From NCBI GenBank assembly GCA_902531985.1, contig CACAGG010000004.1:1-47672 (forward strand): DNA of 47,672 bases, written 5' to 3'. The position numbers and the translations under genes were made by a program. This DNA comes from an uncultured marine group III euryarchaeote. Lineage in GTDB: Archaea > Thermoplasmatota > Poseidoniia > MGIII > CG-Epi1. Below, one piece after another: positions 39,127 to 47,672 of this stretch (position 1 is its first letter; each line of letters begins with the position of its first letter). The notes beneath the pieces were generated by a model that saw nothing but the letters and a program-made list of their open reading frames with translations, searched no databases and was not told the origin of the DNA.

Positions 39127-39169
39127 TTGTCGCCCTAGCCCTTATGGCGCCCTTCCCACATTACCTCCA

Positions 39170-40204
39170 ATGAGTAATAAGCGCACTCCTCTTTTCAATC
39201 ATCATCAAAGTAGTGGTGCCAAGATTGTTGACTTTGCAGGCTGGGATATGCCAATACAATATAGTGGAATACTAGCAGAACATAAAGCTGTAAGAGAAAA
39301 TGTGGGTATTTTTGATGTTTCTCACATGGGTCAAATTTTTGTTACAGGTCCCGAAACAGTTGAATTTTTATCACATGTAACGACTTGGGACATGAAGCGG
39401 CAAACAAAGGGAGATTGTCGTTATTGCCATATACTTGACGAGGAGGGACACATAATTGATGATACTATAGCATACACTTTGTCTGATGAAAAATACATGT
39501 TGGTACCCAATGCTTCAAAAGTAGATGATATATATGACTGGTTTCTATCAAATTCAAATAATTTTAAAGTAAATATAGATAATTTATCTGAAAATTATTT
39601 TTGTTTAGCATTACAGGGCCCGGAAGCTCCTCGTCTTTTAGGTCAGCATCTTAATACCTCAGTAGGTTCTTTTCAATTGGTTAGCGATGGTGAGACAATA
39701 GTTAGTGGTACTGGTTATACTGGTGAAAAAGGTTGTGAAATTATAGGTCCATTAAATGAAGTGGTGACTCACTGGGAAGCCTTACTTGAGATGGGTGCCG
39801 TTCCTGTAGGTTTAGGAGCAAGAGATACTCTTCGATTGGAAAAAGGCTACCTTTTATCTGGACAAGATTTTGATGGAACTCAGACTACACTTGAAACGGG
39901 TTATTCATGGGTAATAGATTGGAATCATGATTTTATAGGCAAGGAAGCTTTATTAAAAATAAAAAATACAAATTATTCAAAATTATGTGGAATCTTAATT
40001 GAGGAGAGAGGAATTATTCGACCAGGGAACGAATTATCTTACGAGGGAAATCCTATTTCTAAACTTACTAGTGGAACCTTATCTCCAACACTTAGAAGAG
40101 GGATAGGTATGGCTTACACTGAATTAGGTATCAATGATTCTATAACTGTGAAAGTGCGCGGTAATAACTTAAATGGGCGCGTGGTGAGAATGCCATTCCT
40201 ATGA
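39170..40204 (+). CDS. gcvT: Glycine cleavage system T protein (aminomethyltransferase)
   Basis: TPLFNHHQSSGAKIVDFAGWDMPIQYSGILAEHKAVRENVGIFDVSHMGQIFVTG, LGARDTLRLEKGYLLSGQD. Confidence 0.95.
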   Translation: MSNKRTPLFNHHQSSGAKIVDFAGWDMPIQYSGILAEHKAVRENVGIFDVSHMGQIFVTGPETVEFLSHVTTWDMKRQTKGDCRYCHILDEEGHIIDDTIAYTLSDEKYMLVPNASKVDDIYDWFLSNSNNFKVNIDNLSENYFCLALQGPEAPRLLGQHLNTSVGSFQLVSDGETIVSGTGYTGEKGCEIIGPLNEVVTHWEALLEMGAVPVGLGARDTLRLEKGYLLSGQDFDGTQTTLETGYSWVIDWNHDFIGKEALLKIKNTNYSKLCGILIEERGIIRPGNELSYEGNPISKLTSGTLSPTLRRGIGMAYTELGINDSITVKVRGNNLNGRVVRMPFL

Positions 40205-40578
40205 GCGAAATACCTGACAATTTGTCGTATACTAAAGACCATGAATGGGCTGATCTTCAGGACGATGGTAAAGTTAGAGTAGGCATTACAGATCATGCTC
40301 AAGACGCATTATCGGATGTTGTCTTTGTAGAACTTCCAGATGTTGGCTCAAAATTTGTTAAAGGTGATGCGATGGCAGTTGCAGAATCCGTTAAGGCCGC
40401 AAGTGACATTTACGCTCCTGTTTCTGGCAAAATCGTATCAATTAATGATAAATTAGAAGAATCTCCTGAATTAATTAATGAATCTCCATATGATTTTGGA
40501 TGGATGGTTGTAATTGAGCCCGAAGAAAAATTAGAAGGGCTTTTGGACTCTAATTCATACAGAGAAGTAATTGATTAA
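40201..40578 (+). CDS. gcvH: Glycine cleavage system H protein
   Basis: YTKDHEWADLQDDGKVRVGITDHAQDALSDVVFVELPDVGSKFVKGDAMAVAESVKAASDIYAPVSGKI with lipoyl-Lys motif ESVKAASD. Confidence 0.96.
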   Translation: MSEIPDNLSYTKDHEWADLQDDGKVRVGITDHAQDALSDVVFVELPDVGSKFVKGDAMAVAESVKAASDIYAPVSGKIVSINDKLEESPELINESPYDFGWMVVIEPEEKLEGLLDSNSYREVID

Positions 40579-41566
40579 GCATCTTAAAGTTTTAGAGAAA
40601 AATGCACAAGAAGCTAAAATCTTTCTAGAAAAATCTAATGCATTAAACGATGCATTTTTACCTGTAAAAAAAGAAGGGTATATCTTCTGGCCGTTGAAGT
40701 TTGAAGTGGATGGTGAGATAGTAAAATTTGAAGGTTTGAAAGCCACAAAATATTCTAGAGATTACAGGTTATTATTGTCTTCTAAAATTAGAAATTTAGC
40801 ACCTAGGGCCTTTGATATATTTGGCGATATTGGGATTATTAGGCTTTCAGACGAATCTTTAAAGTACTCAGAAACTATTGCAGAGGCTCTCTTGAAAAGC
40901 CATTTGAATTTAAAAAAAGTAGCCATCGATAAAGGAGTTAAAGGGGAATATCGCATCAGACAACTGCAGATGATTGCTGGAGAATCTGATTTTGTTTCAT
41001 TGCACAAAGAAAATGGATTTGAATTTAAGTTGGATATTTCTAAAGTTTACTTTTCACCTAGGCTTTCTATGGAAAGAAGTAGAATTTATGAAGCAGTTAA
41101 TTCAGGTGAAGAAATATTGGATGCCTTTGCAGGCGTTTGCCCCTTTGGAGTTAGTTTAGGTTCTAAGGGATGCAAAATTACGGCCGTTGATTCAAACCCA
41201 GATTCAGAATATTGGGCCCATGAAAACTTTAGAAGAAATAAGATATCAGAGTTAAATTATGTTTTCTATTGTTCAAAAATAGAACAAATATTGCCTAAAT
41301 TAAATTTGTATGATCGTATAATAATGAATAGTCCGACAACATCATTGAGTTATTTATCTCGGATATCTAAGAAATTAAAGGTAGGTGGTGTAATTCACCT
41401 ATATGCTTTAGTAGAAAATGAAGGCGATTTTAAAATTGAGAATCATTTGAGTCCAAACTTTAATTGTGTATTTCAAAGAGTAGTACATCCTTACTCTCCA
41501 AGTAGTGGATTGGTTGTGTTTGATATAGTTAAAGCAGGTAACAATGTCCAAGAGACAAACCAGTAA
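40571..41566 (+). CDS. tRNA (guanine37-N1)-methyltransferase Trm5-like
   Basis: GEYRIRQLQMIAGESD, FKLDISKVYFSPRLSMERSRI, ILDAFAGVCPFGVSLGSKGCKITAVDSNPDSEYWAHENFRRN, DRIIMNSP. TTG start, overlapping gcvH. Confidence 0.87.
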   Translation: MIKHLKVLEKNAQEAKIFLEKSNALNDAFLPVKKEGYIFWPLKFEVDGEIVKFEGLKATKYSRDYRLLLSSKIRNLAPRAFDIFGDIGIIRLSDESLKYSETIAEALLKSHLNLKKVAIDKGVKGEYRIRQLQMIAGESDFVSLHKENGFEFKLDISKVYFSPRLSMERSRIYEAVNSGEEILDAFAGVCPFGVSLGSKGCKITAVDSNPDSEYWAHENFRRNKISELNYVFYCSKIEQILPKLNLYDRIIMNSPTTSLSYLSRISKKLKVGGVIHLYALVENEGDFKIENHLSPNFNCVFQRVVHPYSPSSGLVVFDIVKAGNNVQETNQ

Positions 41567-41579
41567 GTTTTTATATTAG

Positions 41580-41591
41580 TTTATAAAAAAG
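41580..41591 (+). promoter_or_regulatory. TATA box for giant surface protein gene
   Basis: tttataaaaaag between trm5-like stop and the 41687 CDS. Confidence 0.5.
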
Positions 41592-41686
41592 TGGGATTCC
41601 TTTTATTAAGACCTTGTCAATGATGGTAGACCGTTTCTAAGTATCTTAGATGCGGTAATAGGACAAAACGCGAAGGTGTGCAAAAA

Positions 41687-44600
41687 ATGAACGCAAACGT
41701 ATCAGAGTCAGCTTCTATATCAGGAAAGTTGACAGCAATATTCGTTGTAGCTCTGTTTGTATTTAGCAGTTTTTCACTGTTAGCATCAGCAGGATCTAAC
41801 GACGAGCAAGAAAGCGAAGTCATCTCTGGAATTTCCATTGGTGAAGCATTAGTGTCTGAGTCAGAAGGGCATGTTGAGGCAATAAGTGAACTCAACACAA
41901 TTCAACCAGGCCAAGAAGTACCATGGACTACAACAATGGCAGATGGTAAGTTCTCTCCTGAAAAGCAGGAAGCTGGAGCTGCTAAAGTATTAGTTGTTGA
42001 TGATGATGGTGAAAATTGGATGTCAGGCCCATGGCTTGAAGCATCTCACATTGCAACAGCATTAAATGATGGTGGCTATTCTTACGATGTTTTCCGAGCA
42101 GGAAGATGGGGTGGAGTTGCTAAAGAGCTTCCAGCAGGAGACACTGGGTTATCAATGGTAGACGATTATGAAGTTATCATATGGTATAGTGGTTGGAATA
42201 CACAAATTATGTCTAATGCTGAACAGAGTGTTCTCTCTGATTATCTAGATGGTAATTGCGGTACAGAAGATGATTTCTGTACAACAAATAGAAATATGTT
42301 TGTATCAACACAAATGAGCGACTGGTTTGATGCTAATGCAGGTAGTTTCCAAAATAACTACATGCACTCAGATACTTACTATTCTTCATACATTGTTGTT
42401 GGAGGAACTTCAAACCCAATGAAAGGAGTAAGTGGTTCTATTATGGAAGGTAAAGAGTATGCAACAGATACTGCAGGTGTACACTATTTAGATAGGCCTT
42501 GTGGTAACAAGCCTTACGATAATACTGCAACAGGTGCATTCTGGATGGACGCTCGTAAAGGAGCATCTGACGGGCATGAATACCATGCAGTTCAGTTCCC
42601 AGTAGATGGTTATGTAGGTCCTCAAACTCACAAAGCATTTATGTTTGCTGATGAAATTGGAGTATTCAACAAAAGATCAGACAGGGCCGATTTTGTTGGT
42701 ACAGTACTTTCATGGATGGAAGTAACCAAAGAACAGACTCAAAATGTTGACATAGGCATAGGTGGAGTGGATATCCCTAACCATGTTCAATACTGGAGAT
42801 CAGTTGAGTCTATGGTTCCTGTTGATATTAGAATAACCGTTACCAATTATGGTATGTTACCACAGAGTAGCACAGCAGTTCACTTAAAGTTGAAAAACCA
42901 ATTTGGTCAAGTTCTATTTGATAGTACATTTGATACTAGAGCTTTCCCAGAAGGACATCCTATGCACATCTCGGATTCCCTTCAGAGTGGTGACAGTGTA
43001 GTATTTACATTTAATAAAACAAATGACAGATATCAACGTATATTCGATGGTTTAGATGAGAACAAAGCTAGACATGTTATGTTTACTAGTGCTGGAATGG
43101 ACAGACTTTCAGCAGAAGTTATGCACACAGGTGACCAAGGAAGCGCTAACAATTATGTTCAAGCAGACATAGGTGTAGGAAAGTGGATTGAAAATGGAGA
43201 AGCACCAGAAGATGAAATTGGTCCTTCTATTACTTTTGGAGATACCGATGACAATGGTGCTAGCAGTTTAGATCACGTGAATTATCACCGTGCTTCTAGT
43301 TACGATTGGGACATGGATGGTTGTGGATGGGCAGATGGAGTTGCCGAAGATTGTGCCGACAATGGCGGAACTTTGAATAAAACTCAATCATCAGTTTATC
43401 ACGAAGGTAAATCCGCTTTAGCCTCTTTTAACACAAATGGATGGTACAAATCAGGAGCTGACCCAAGTAGTTGTGACTGGTCTTCTAGTGGTGACAGTGA
43501 CTGTCCTAAATTTACAGCAGAACCAAATCAAGATGACTATTTCGTTTCACCTCCTCTAGATTTGAGCGCAATGGATGAAGTTGTTGTTGGTATGTTGTTT
43601 ACAGGATGTATGGAATCAGGAGATTACTTCCGTATGCAGATATCCAAGGATGGAGTATCTTGGACTAACTTAATCACTTACAGTGGTTTCTGTCCTGGTG
43701 AAGGTTCTTGGTATCTATGGGGAGGAAGTAATGCAAAATATCAAGGATACGTATTATCTAGTGATTACTTTGGTACAGATGACGCAGATTCCGTTCAATG
43801 GAGAGTTCAAATGGATGCAGACAGTGATCAAAATACAGAAGGTAGCAGACCTTATGCTGGCTGGTTCATTGATGAGATTGTTTTCCGTGGAACTGAAAGA
43901 ATAACTCGTGATGTTGCAGTAGGTGATATTGTAGTAGATACAGACTATGCAGTGAAAGAGGCAGGTTCAGAATCTCTGTGGAGAGAAGTTAATGCAACAG
44001 TTATTAATGCTGGAGAAGCTTCATGGACTGATTTACCAGTTAAATTCTCTATCACTAATTTACAAGGTGAAGATTTAACCTCCTTCTTGGATACAACACA
44101 ACCTTCAATTCCAAATCTTGCAGGTAACTCTAGATATGGAGACATTACGCCTGGTGGCGGTAATGAAGATCAAAAAGAACTATTCTCTTTATTTATGTGT
44201 CCGGGAGCTAACACATATTATGCAACCGTAGAAGTATTAGTGCCGGCAGGTAAAGATTTCTTCCCATGGAATAATTCTTTAACAGTTACATTCCGTGTTT
44301 TCGATACTTTCTTCCGTGATAATGTTGATTCACCGGCAGATAGGTCTTCAGTATATTCGTATACTTCGGTAGACCGATTATCTACTACTGAAAACACTTG
44401 GAAAGTCAGAGACGTCAATAATGATGCGTACGAAGGAGAGATGGTATGGCAATATGCAAAAGAAAACGGTTATAGTGCCGATAATCCAACTACTGCATCA
44501 GGATCAGATGACAGTTTGATTACTCAGGATACATATGATAGAGATGGATCAGGCGATCGTTTCCAGACCGATTTGAACATAGATCTTCGAGCTGCTTTCA

Positions 44601-47005
44601 AACCGATATTAACCTTTGCTATCAAGTGGGACTTAGGTTCAGGTGATAGGCTAGAAGTAAGAGCTGCAACAGACTTTGACAGTGATCAAAAACTAGCTTC
44701 AGGAACTTGGACAGTTTTAGAGACCTACGAGGGTAATTGTGGATGTCCATATTCAAGTACAGATCCTAACACTTGGGTTGTTGAAGAATTATCTCTAGAC
44801 GCTTTTGAAGGATACCAAACTTGGATTGATTTCCGAGTGGTTACTACAAATGGCGGTGGGAAAGGAGTTATGCTCGATGAAATTATGGTAATAGGTAATG
44901 AGTATAGAAATAATTTCGATATTACTAGTGTCATAACTGATCGTTATGCAGCTTCTGGAGGAGAACATGACTTAGAAATCACAGTCAAAGGTATTGGATT
45001 AGAAGCTCAGGAAGGAGTTACAGTTTATGCACAAATACTAGATTCAAATGGAATCCGAGTATGGCCAACTGATCGCTCTTTCAATTTCTTTGAAATCCCT
45101 TCAGATTTTGATCCAGACGATAATGGAGTAACTGGACTCGAAAAAGGACAAACTTTCACAGTTAATCCGTCAACTGCAGGAGATGATTGGACTTGGGGAT
45201 CAGGTTTTGCACCTGGAATTTACAATTTGAAAGTTTCCGCTTGGAGACCTGATGAAATACAAGTTCCAGATGAAAATCCGGCAAATAATGTAAAGAGTGT
45301 AACTATAGTACTTGGTGCAGCCCTATTGACCGGTGATCAATGGTCTACGGGTGATGGTTGGTCATCAGGTTCATACGTATGGGATGGAGAGGAAGATGGA
45401 TCATTAACATCCGAGTCATTCATTGTGTGGAATAGTAAGCCATTTTTGGTTGTAGAAGCTGAATATGATTTAACTGATGCATCTGTAAAAGCTCAAGTTA
45501 GAGCAGGTTCCAGTGGAGCTTGGTATAACATAAAATGGAGGGCGGCAGATCAATTATCTACGCTTTACTCTATACCTGGAGCAAATTATACTCAATTACC
45601 AGACAGCTGGACTGGAAGTAGCAGTTTTGATAATTCAACAACTCAAACTTTCTTTGCAGACTTGGGAACTGTTGAGCAACTAAGTGATGGATCAGGTAAC
45701 TTGCAAGATCAATACATTAGAAATTCAATGCAAATCCGTTTAACAGGAACTAATACTGGCTCAGGAGATGGCGGCCACTTTACGACTTTTGACCCTGCAG
45801 TATTTGGTCTAGATGATTTCTCAGTGGATGTTAAGGAAATTTCACCTACAACTCAAAACGGTGAACCATCCTCCACTACTGGAGATGAAGTTGTAAGGAC
45901 TTATACAGTCAAAGTTAACAACTACGGAGCTGCTTCAGATTCCGGTGTTGTAGACTTTGTAATCTCAGCTCCAGACAACTCTTTCATCACACTTGCAGAT
46001 GGAACCAAAGCAATCATGGACTCTATCCTACAACAGGACCGTTTCACAGTTGTCGCAATCAAGCCGATTAGCGGTGCATGGGGAAGTGGACGTGATGATA
46101 CTTCGGGAGGAGATCAGACTGCATACATTGGAGAAGATGGCCTTATCCAATGGCCTAGTGGAACTACTGAGCAATCTTTGGATCAGACAGGTTGGTCAAT
46201 AAATAATCCAACTAAATCTAGTTGGGACGCAGTTGCAGATAAGCCAATGGAACCAAGCGCTTCTAACTTTGCAGATCCAGGTTCAGTAATGACAGTATCA
46301 ATTGATGTCAAAGTTGGCTTTGCCGCATGGGCACCGCCAGGCACATACAGTATTCAGGCTGATGCACGCTCTTGGTCAGACTATGACAACACATTCACCA
46401 GCGGAGATTCAGATGGTCAAGCAACTATGATTATTGCTAAGCCAGATTTGTCTATTGGTAGTGATGTAAGATATATTTCACACGCCACAGGATTCGGTGA
46501 ATCAGGTGTAGGTTGGGTCAAGAAAACCGGCGGAGATGAACATTTCAGTTTCATGTTTGAAGTTGTTAACTCGGGCACAGAAACTGTTGGTTCTTTCAAA
46601 GTAGGTCTTTTGGACTTTGAGAGCAATCCATTGGGTGTTCAGGTAGGTCTTTATTGGACCAGCAGTGGCTGGGCAATTGATGACACCAAGACTTCAGCCA
46701 TGGGTGCTGAAATAGTCTCTGAAGGCAACAAGAAATACGTATACTTCCAAGCAACAGCAGGTGAGTTGGGTATGTCTGCAGGTCCTGGTGATGACACAAG
46801 TGGAGCCTATACTTTCTATTTGGCAGTTGATACTGAAGATTCGGTATCTGAATCTAATGAGAACAACAACCGTGTTCCAATTACAATAACTGCTGTAAAG
46901 GAAGTAAACACAGTACCTTCTTTCGCATTGTCTATGTTAGGCATAACCATTAGCGGTCTTTTGGCTGCTTTAGGAATGTCTCTAAGACGTAAAGAAGAAG
47001 AGTAA
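41687..47005 (+). CDS. Giant secreted surface protein with CARDB-like modules and C-terminal TM plus basic tail
   Basis: N-terminal hydrophobic leader (LTAIFVVALFVFSSFSLLASA); AAKVLVVDDDGENW domain; repeated CARDB-like ITVTNYG, VNNYGAASDSG, VVNSGTETVGSFKVGL; C-terminus VPSFALSMLGITISGLLAALGMSLRRKEEE. ATG 41687 with upstream AAGGTG preferred over GTG 41678. Confidence 0.85.
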   Translation: MNANVSESASISGKLTAIFVVALFVFSSFSLLASAGSNDEQESEVISGISIGEALVSESEGHVEAISELNTIQPGQEVPWTTTMADGKFSPEKQEAGAAKVLVVDDDGENWMSGPWLEASHIATALNDGGYSYDVFRAGRWGGVAKELPAGDTGLSMVDDYEVIIWYSGWNTQIMSNAEQSVLSDYLDGNCGTEDDFCTTNRNMFVSTQMSDWFDANAGSFQNNYMHSDTYYSSYIVVGGTSNPMKGVSGSIMEGKEYATDTAGVHYLDRPCGNKPYDNTATGAFWMDARKGASDGHEYHAVQFPVDGYVGPQTHKAFMFADEIGVFNKRSDRADFVGTVLSWMEVTKEQTQNVDIGIGGVDIPNHVQYWRSVESMVPVDIRITVTNYGMLPQSSTAVHLKLKNQFGQVLFDSTFDTRAFPEGHPMHISDSLQSGDSVVFTFNKTNDRYQRIFDGLDENKARHVMFTSAGMDRLSAEVMHTGDQGSANNYVQADIGVGKWIENGEAPEDEIGPSITFGDTDDNGASSLDHVNYHRASSYDWDMDGCGWADGVAEDCADNGGTLNKTQSSVYHEGKSALASFNTNGWYKSGADPSSCDWSSSGDSDCPKFTAEPNQDDYFVSPPLDLSAMDEVVVGMLFTGCMESGDYFRMQISKDGVSWTNLITYSGFCPGEGSWYLWGGSNAKYQGYVLSSDYFGTDDADSVQWRVQMDADSDQNTEGSRPYAGWFIDEIVFRGTERITRDVAVGDIVVDTDYAVKEAGSESLWREVNATVINAGEASWTDLPVKFSITNLQGEDLTSFLDTTQPSIPNLAGNSRYGDITPGGGNEDQKELFSLFMCPGANTYYATVEVLVPAGKDFFPWNNSLTVTFRVFDTFFRDNVDSPADRSSVYSYTSVDRLSTTENTWKVRDVNNDAYEGEMVWQYAKENGYSADNPTTASGSDDSLITQDTYDRDGSGDRFQTDLNIDLRAAFKPILTFAIKWDLGSGDRLEVRAATDFDSDQKLASGTWTVLETYEGNCGCPYSSTDPNTWVVEELSLDAFEGYQTWIDFRVVTTNGGGKGVMLDEIMVIGNEYRNNFDITSVITDRYAASGGEHDLEITVKGIGLEAQEGVTVYAQILDSNGIRVWPTDRSFNFFEIPSDFDPDDNGVTGLEKGQTFTVNPSTAGDDWTWGSGFAPGIYNLKVSAWRPDEIQVPDENPANNVKSVTIVLGAALLTGDQWSTGDGWSSGSYVWDGEEDGSLTSESFIVWNSKPFLVVEAEYDLTDASVKAQVRAGSSGAWYNIKWRAADQLSTLYSIPGANYTQLPDSWTGSSSFDNSTTQTFFADLGTVEQLSDGSGNLQDQYIRNSMQIRLTGTNTGSGDGGHFTTFDPAVFGLDDFSVDVKEISPTTQNGEPSSTTGDEVVRTYTVKVNNYGAASDSGVVDFVISAPDNSFITLADGTKAIMDSILQQDRFTVVAIKPISGAWGSGRDDTSGGDQTAYIGEDGLIQWPSGTTEQSLDQTGWSINNPTKSSWDAVADKPMEPSASNFADPGSVMTVSIDVKVGFAAWAPPGTYSIQADARSWSDYDNTFTSGDSDGQATMIIAKPDLSIGSDVRYISHATGFGESGVGWVKKTGGDEHFSFMFEVVNSGTETVGSFKVGLLDFESNPLGVQVGLYWTSSGWAIDDTKTSAMGAEIVSEGNKKYVYFQATAGELGMSAGPGDDTSGAYTFYLAVDTEDSVSESNENNNRVPITITAVKEVNTVPSFALSMLGITISGLLAALGMSLRRKEEE

Positions 47006-47017
47006 GTAAGACAATGA

Positions 47018-47049
47018 CATTGGGGAGGAGCTAATCTCCTCCCACAATG
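47018..47049 (+). terminator. Strong stem-loop immediately 3' of the giant surface protein gene
   Basis: CATTG-GGGAGGAG-CTAAT-CTCCTCCC-A-CAATG: 13 bp with a single bulged A, 12 bp after the stop codon. Confidence 0.6.
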
Positions 47050-47090
47050 CAACGCTTATAATTAGCTTCAGCTTTGTAAAAATCTAGTTG

Positions 47091-47669
47091 CTAAAGATTT
47101 AAGATGCCAACTAATTTGTTTTTTAGAATATCTATTCCATCATTATTCATAACTGAAACTGTGATTGGATCATTATAATCTAAATTCTCTTTTGGTTCTA
47201 AGTCAGATTTGCTATAAACGTCAATCCAAAGATAATCGCCATATCTACCTTTTAATTCTTGATGAAGCGAAGTTTGTGTTTTAATTGAATAACCTGAGCT
47301 CTCTGATAAATCAGTTAAAAAAACGATTATAGGTTTCAAATAATCCAATGCTGCAATTCCTTGCTTTTCCATATCATTTCTATCTGAATCTGGTCTGTCT
47401 AAGAGTCCAGGAGTGTCCATTACTTGAATAATATCATATTTTGCTTTTATGTGTCCAAGCGAAACTCCTTTTGTAGTAAAAGGATAGCTTTTGACCTCAG
47501 GCTTACCTGATGAGATTGCTCCAATAAGGCTAGATTTTCCAACGTTTGGAGCTCCGGCAAATACAGCTAGTGGTTTATCTGTAGATACATTCGGTAGATT
47601 ACGAAATATAGATCTGGCAGAGATTAAAAATTCCAATTGTTTATTAATCTGTCTGACAACATTTGTCAT
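47091..47669 (-). CDS. Nog1-like (OBG-family) GTP-binding protein, N-terminus beyond window edge
   Basis: VFAGAPNVGKSSLIGAIS (G1), VMDTPGLLDRP (G3), YSKSDLE (G4); frame stays open to the right edge and archaeal Nog1-like proteins carry a longer N-terminal domain. Confidence 0.85.
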   Translation of the reverse strand: MTNVVRQINKQLEFLISARSIFRNLPNVSTDKPLAVFAGAPNVGKSSLIGAISSGKPEVKSYPFTTKGVSLGHIKAKYDIIQVMDTPGLLDRPDSDRNDMEKQGIAALDYLKPIIVFLTDLSESSGYSIKTQTSLHQELKGRYGDYLWIDVYSKSDLEPKENLDYNDPITVSVMNNDGIDILKNKLVGILNL

Positions 47670-47672
47670 TTT

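Noticed and set aside
41611-41650. C/D-box-like tgatg in the leader of the surface gene
   Set aside because: No matching D box (CTGA) or C'/D' pair at suitable spacing.

Overview
This AT-rich 47.7 kb window is an archaeal chromosome segment. The gene set includes D-family DNA polymerase DP2, aIF1A, RIO1, a KH Pno1/Dim2-like protein, RNase P RNA plus Rnp4, Trm5, and giant secreted thrombospondin-type-3-like repeat proteins. This fits a marine Poseidoniales/MGII-like euryarchaeon, but the taxonomy is inference. I saw no CRISPR array, transposase, integrase or clear prophage signature. Main blocks: (i) 1-13.3 kb, two giant Ca-binding-repeat proteins, the second fusing TSP3-like repeats, a transglutaminase-like domain, Ig-like repeats, a TM and a DUF4129-like tail, followed by DUF4350-like, MoxR, DUF58 and membrane genes; (ii) 13.3-31.9 kb, metabolism (transketolase-like, GuaA glutaminase, two UMF1-like MFS, acyl-CoA dehydrogenase, DP2, BirA, M23 peptidase, metzincin-like lipoprotein, methylmalonyl-CoA mutase); (iii) 31.9-41.6 kb, RNA/translation genes plus purE, tRNA-Arg, subtilase and gcvT/gcvH; (iv) 41.7-47.0 kb, a giant surface protein; (v) a truncated Nog1-like GTPase at the right edge. 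The supplied ORF track hides several things: an RNase P RNA on the minus strand at 28509-28804, which makes the N-terminal 123 aa of ORF 28514-30598 and all of ORF 28414-28776 spurious; a 42-aa minus-strand gene at 28324-28452 with a TATA box at leaderless spacing; a 26-codon ORF with a Shine-Dalgarno whose stop overlaps the RNase Z-like start (37166-37246); and a 13-bp hairpin after the giant surface gene. Other notable points are a QueD/PTPS homolog that appears to lack all three zinc-ligand histidines, and a TSP3 gene pair whose boundary falls inside one repeat unit. All family calls are by eye; no database search was run.
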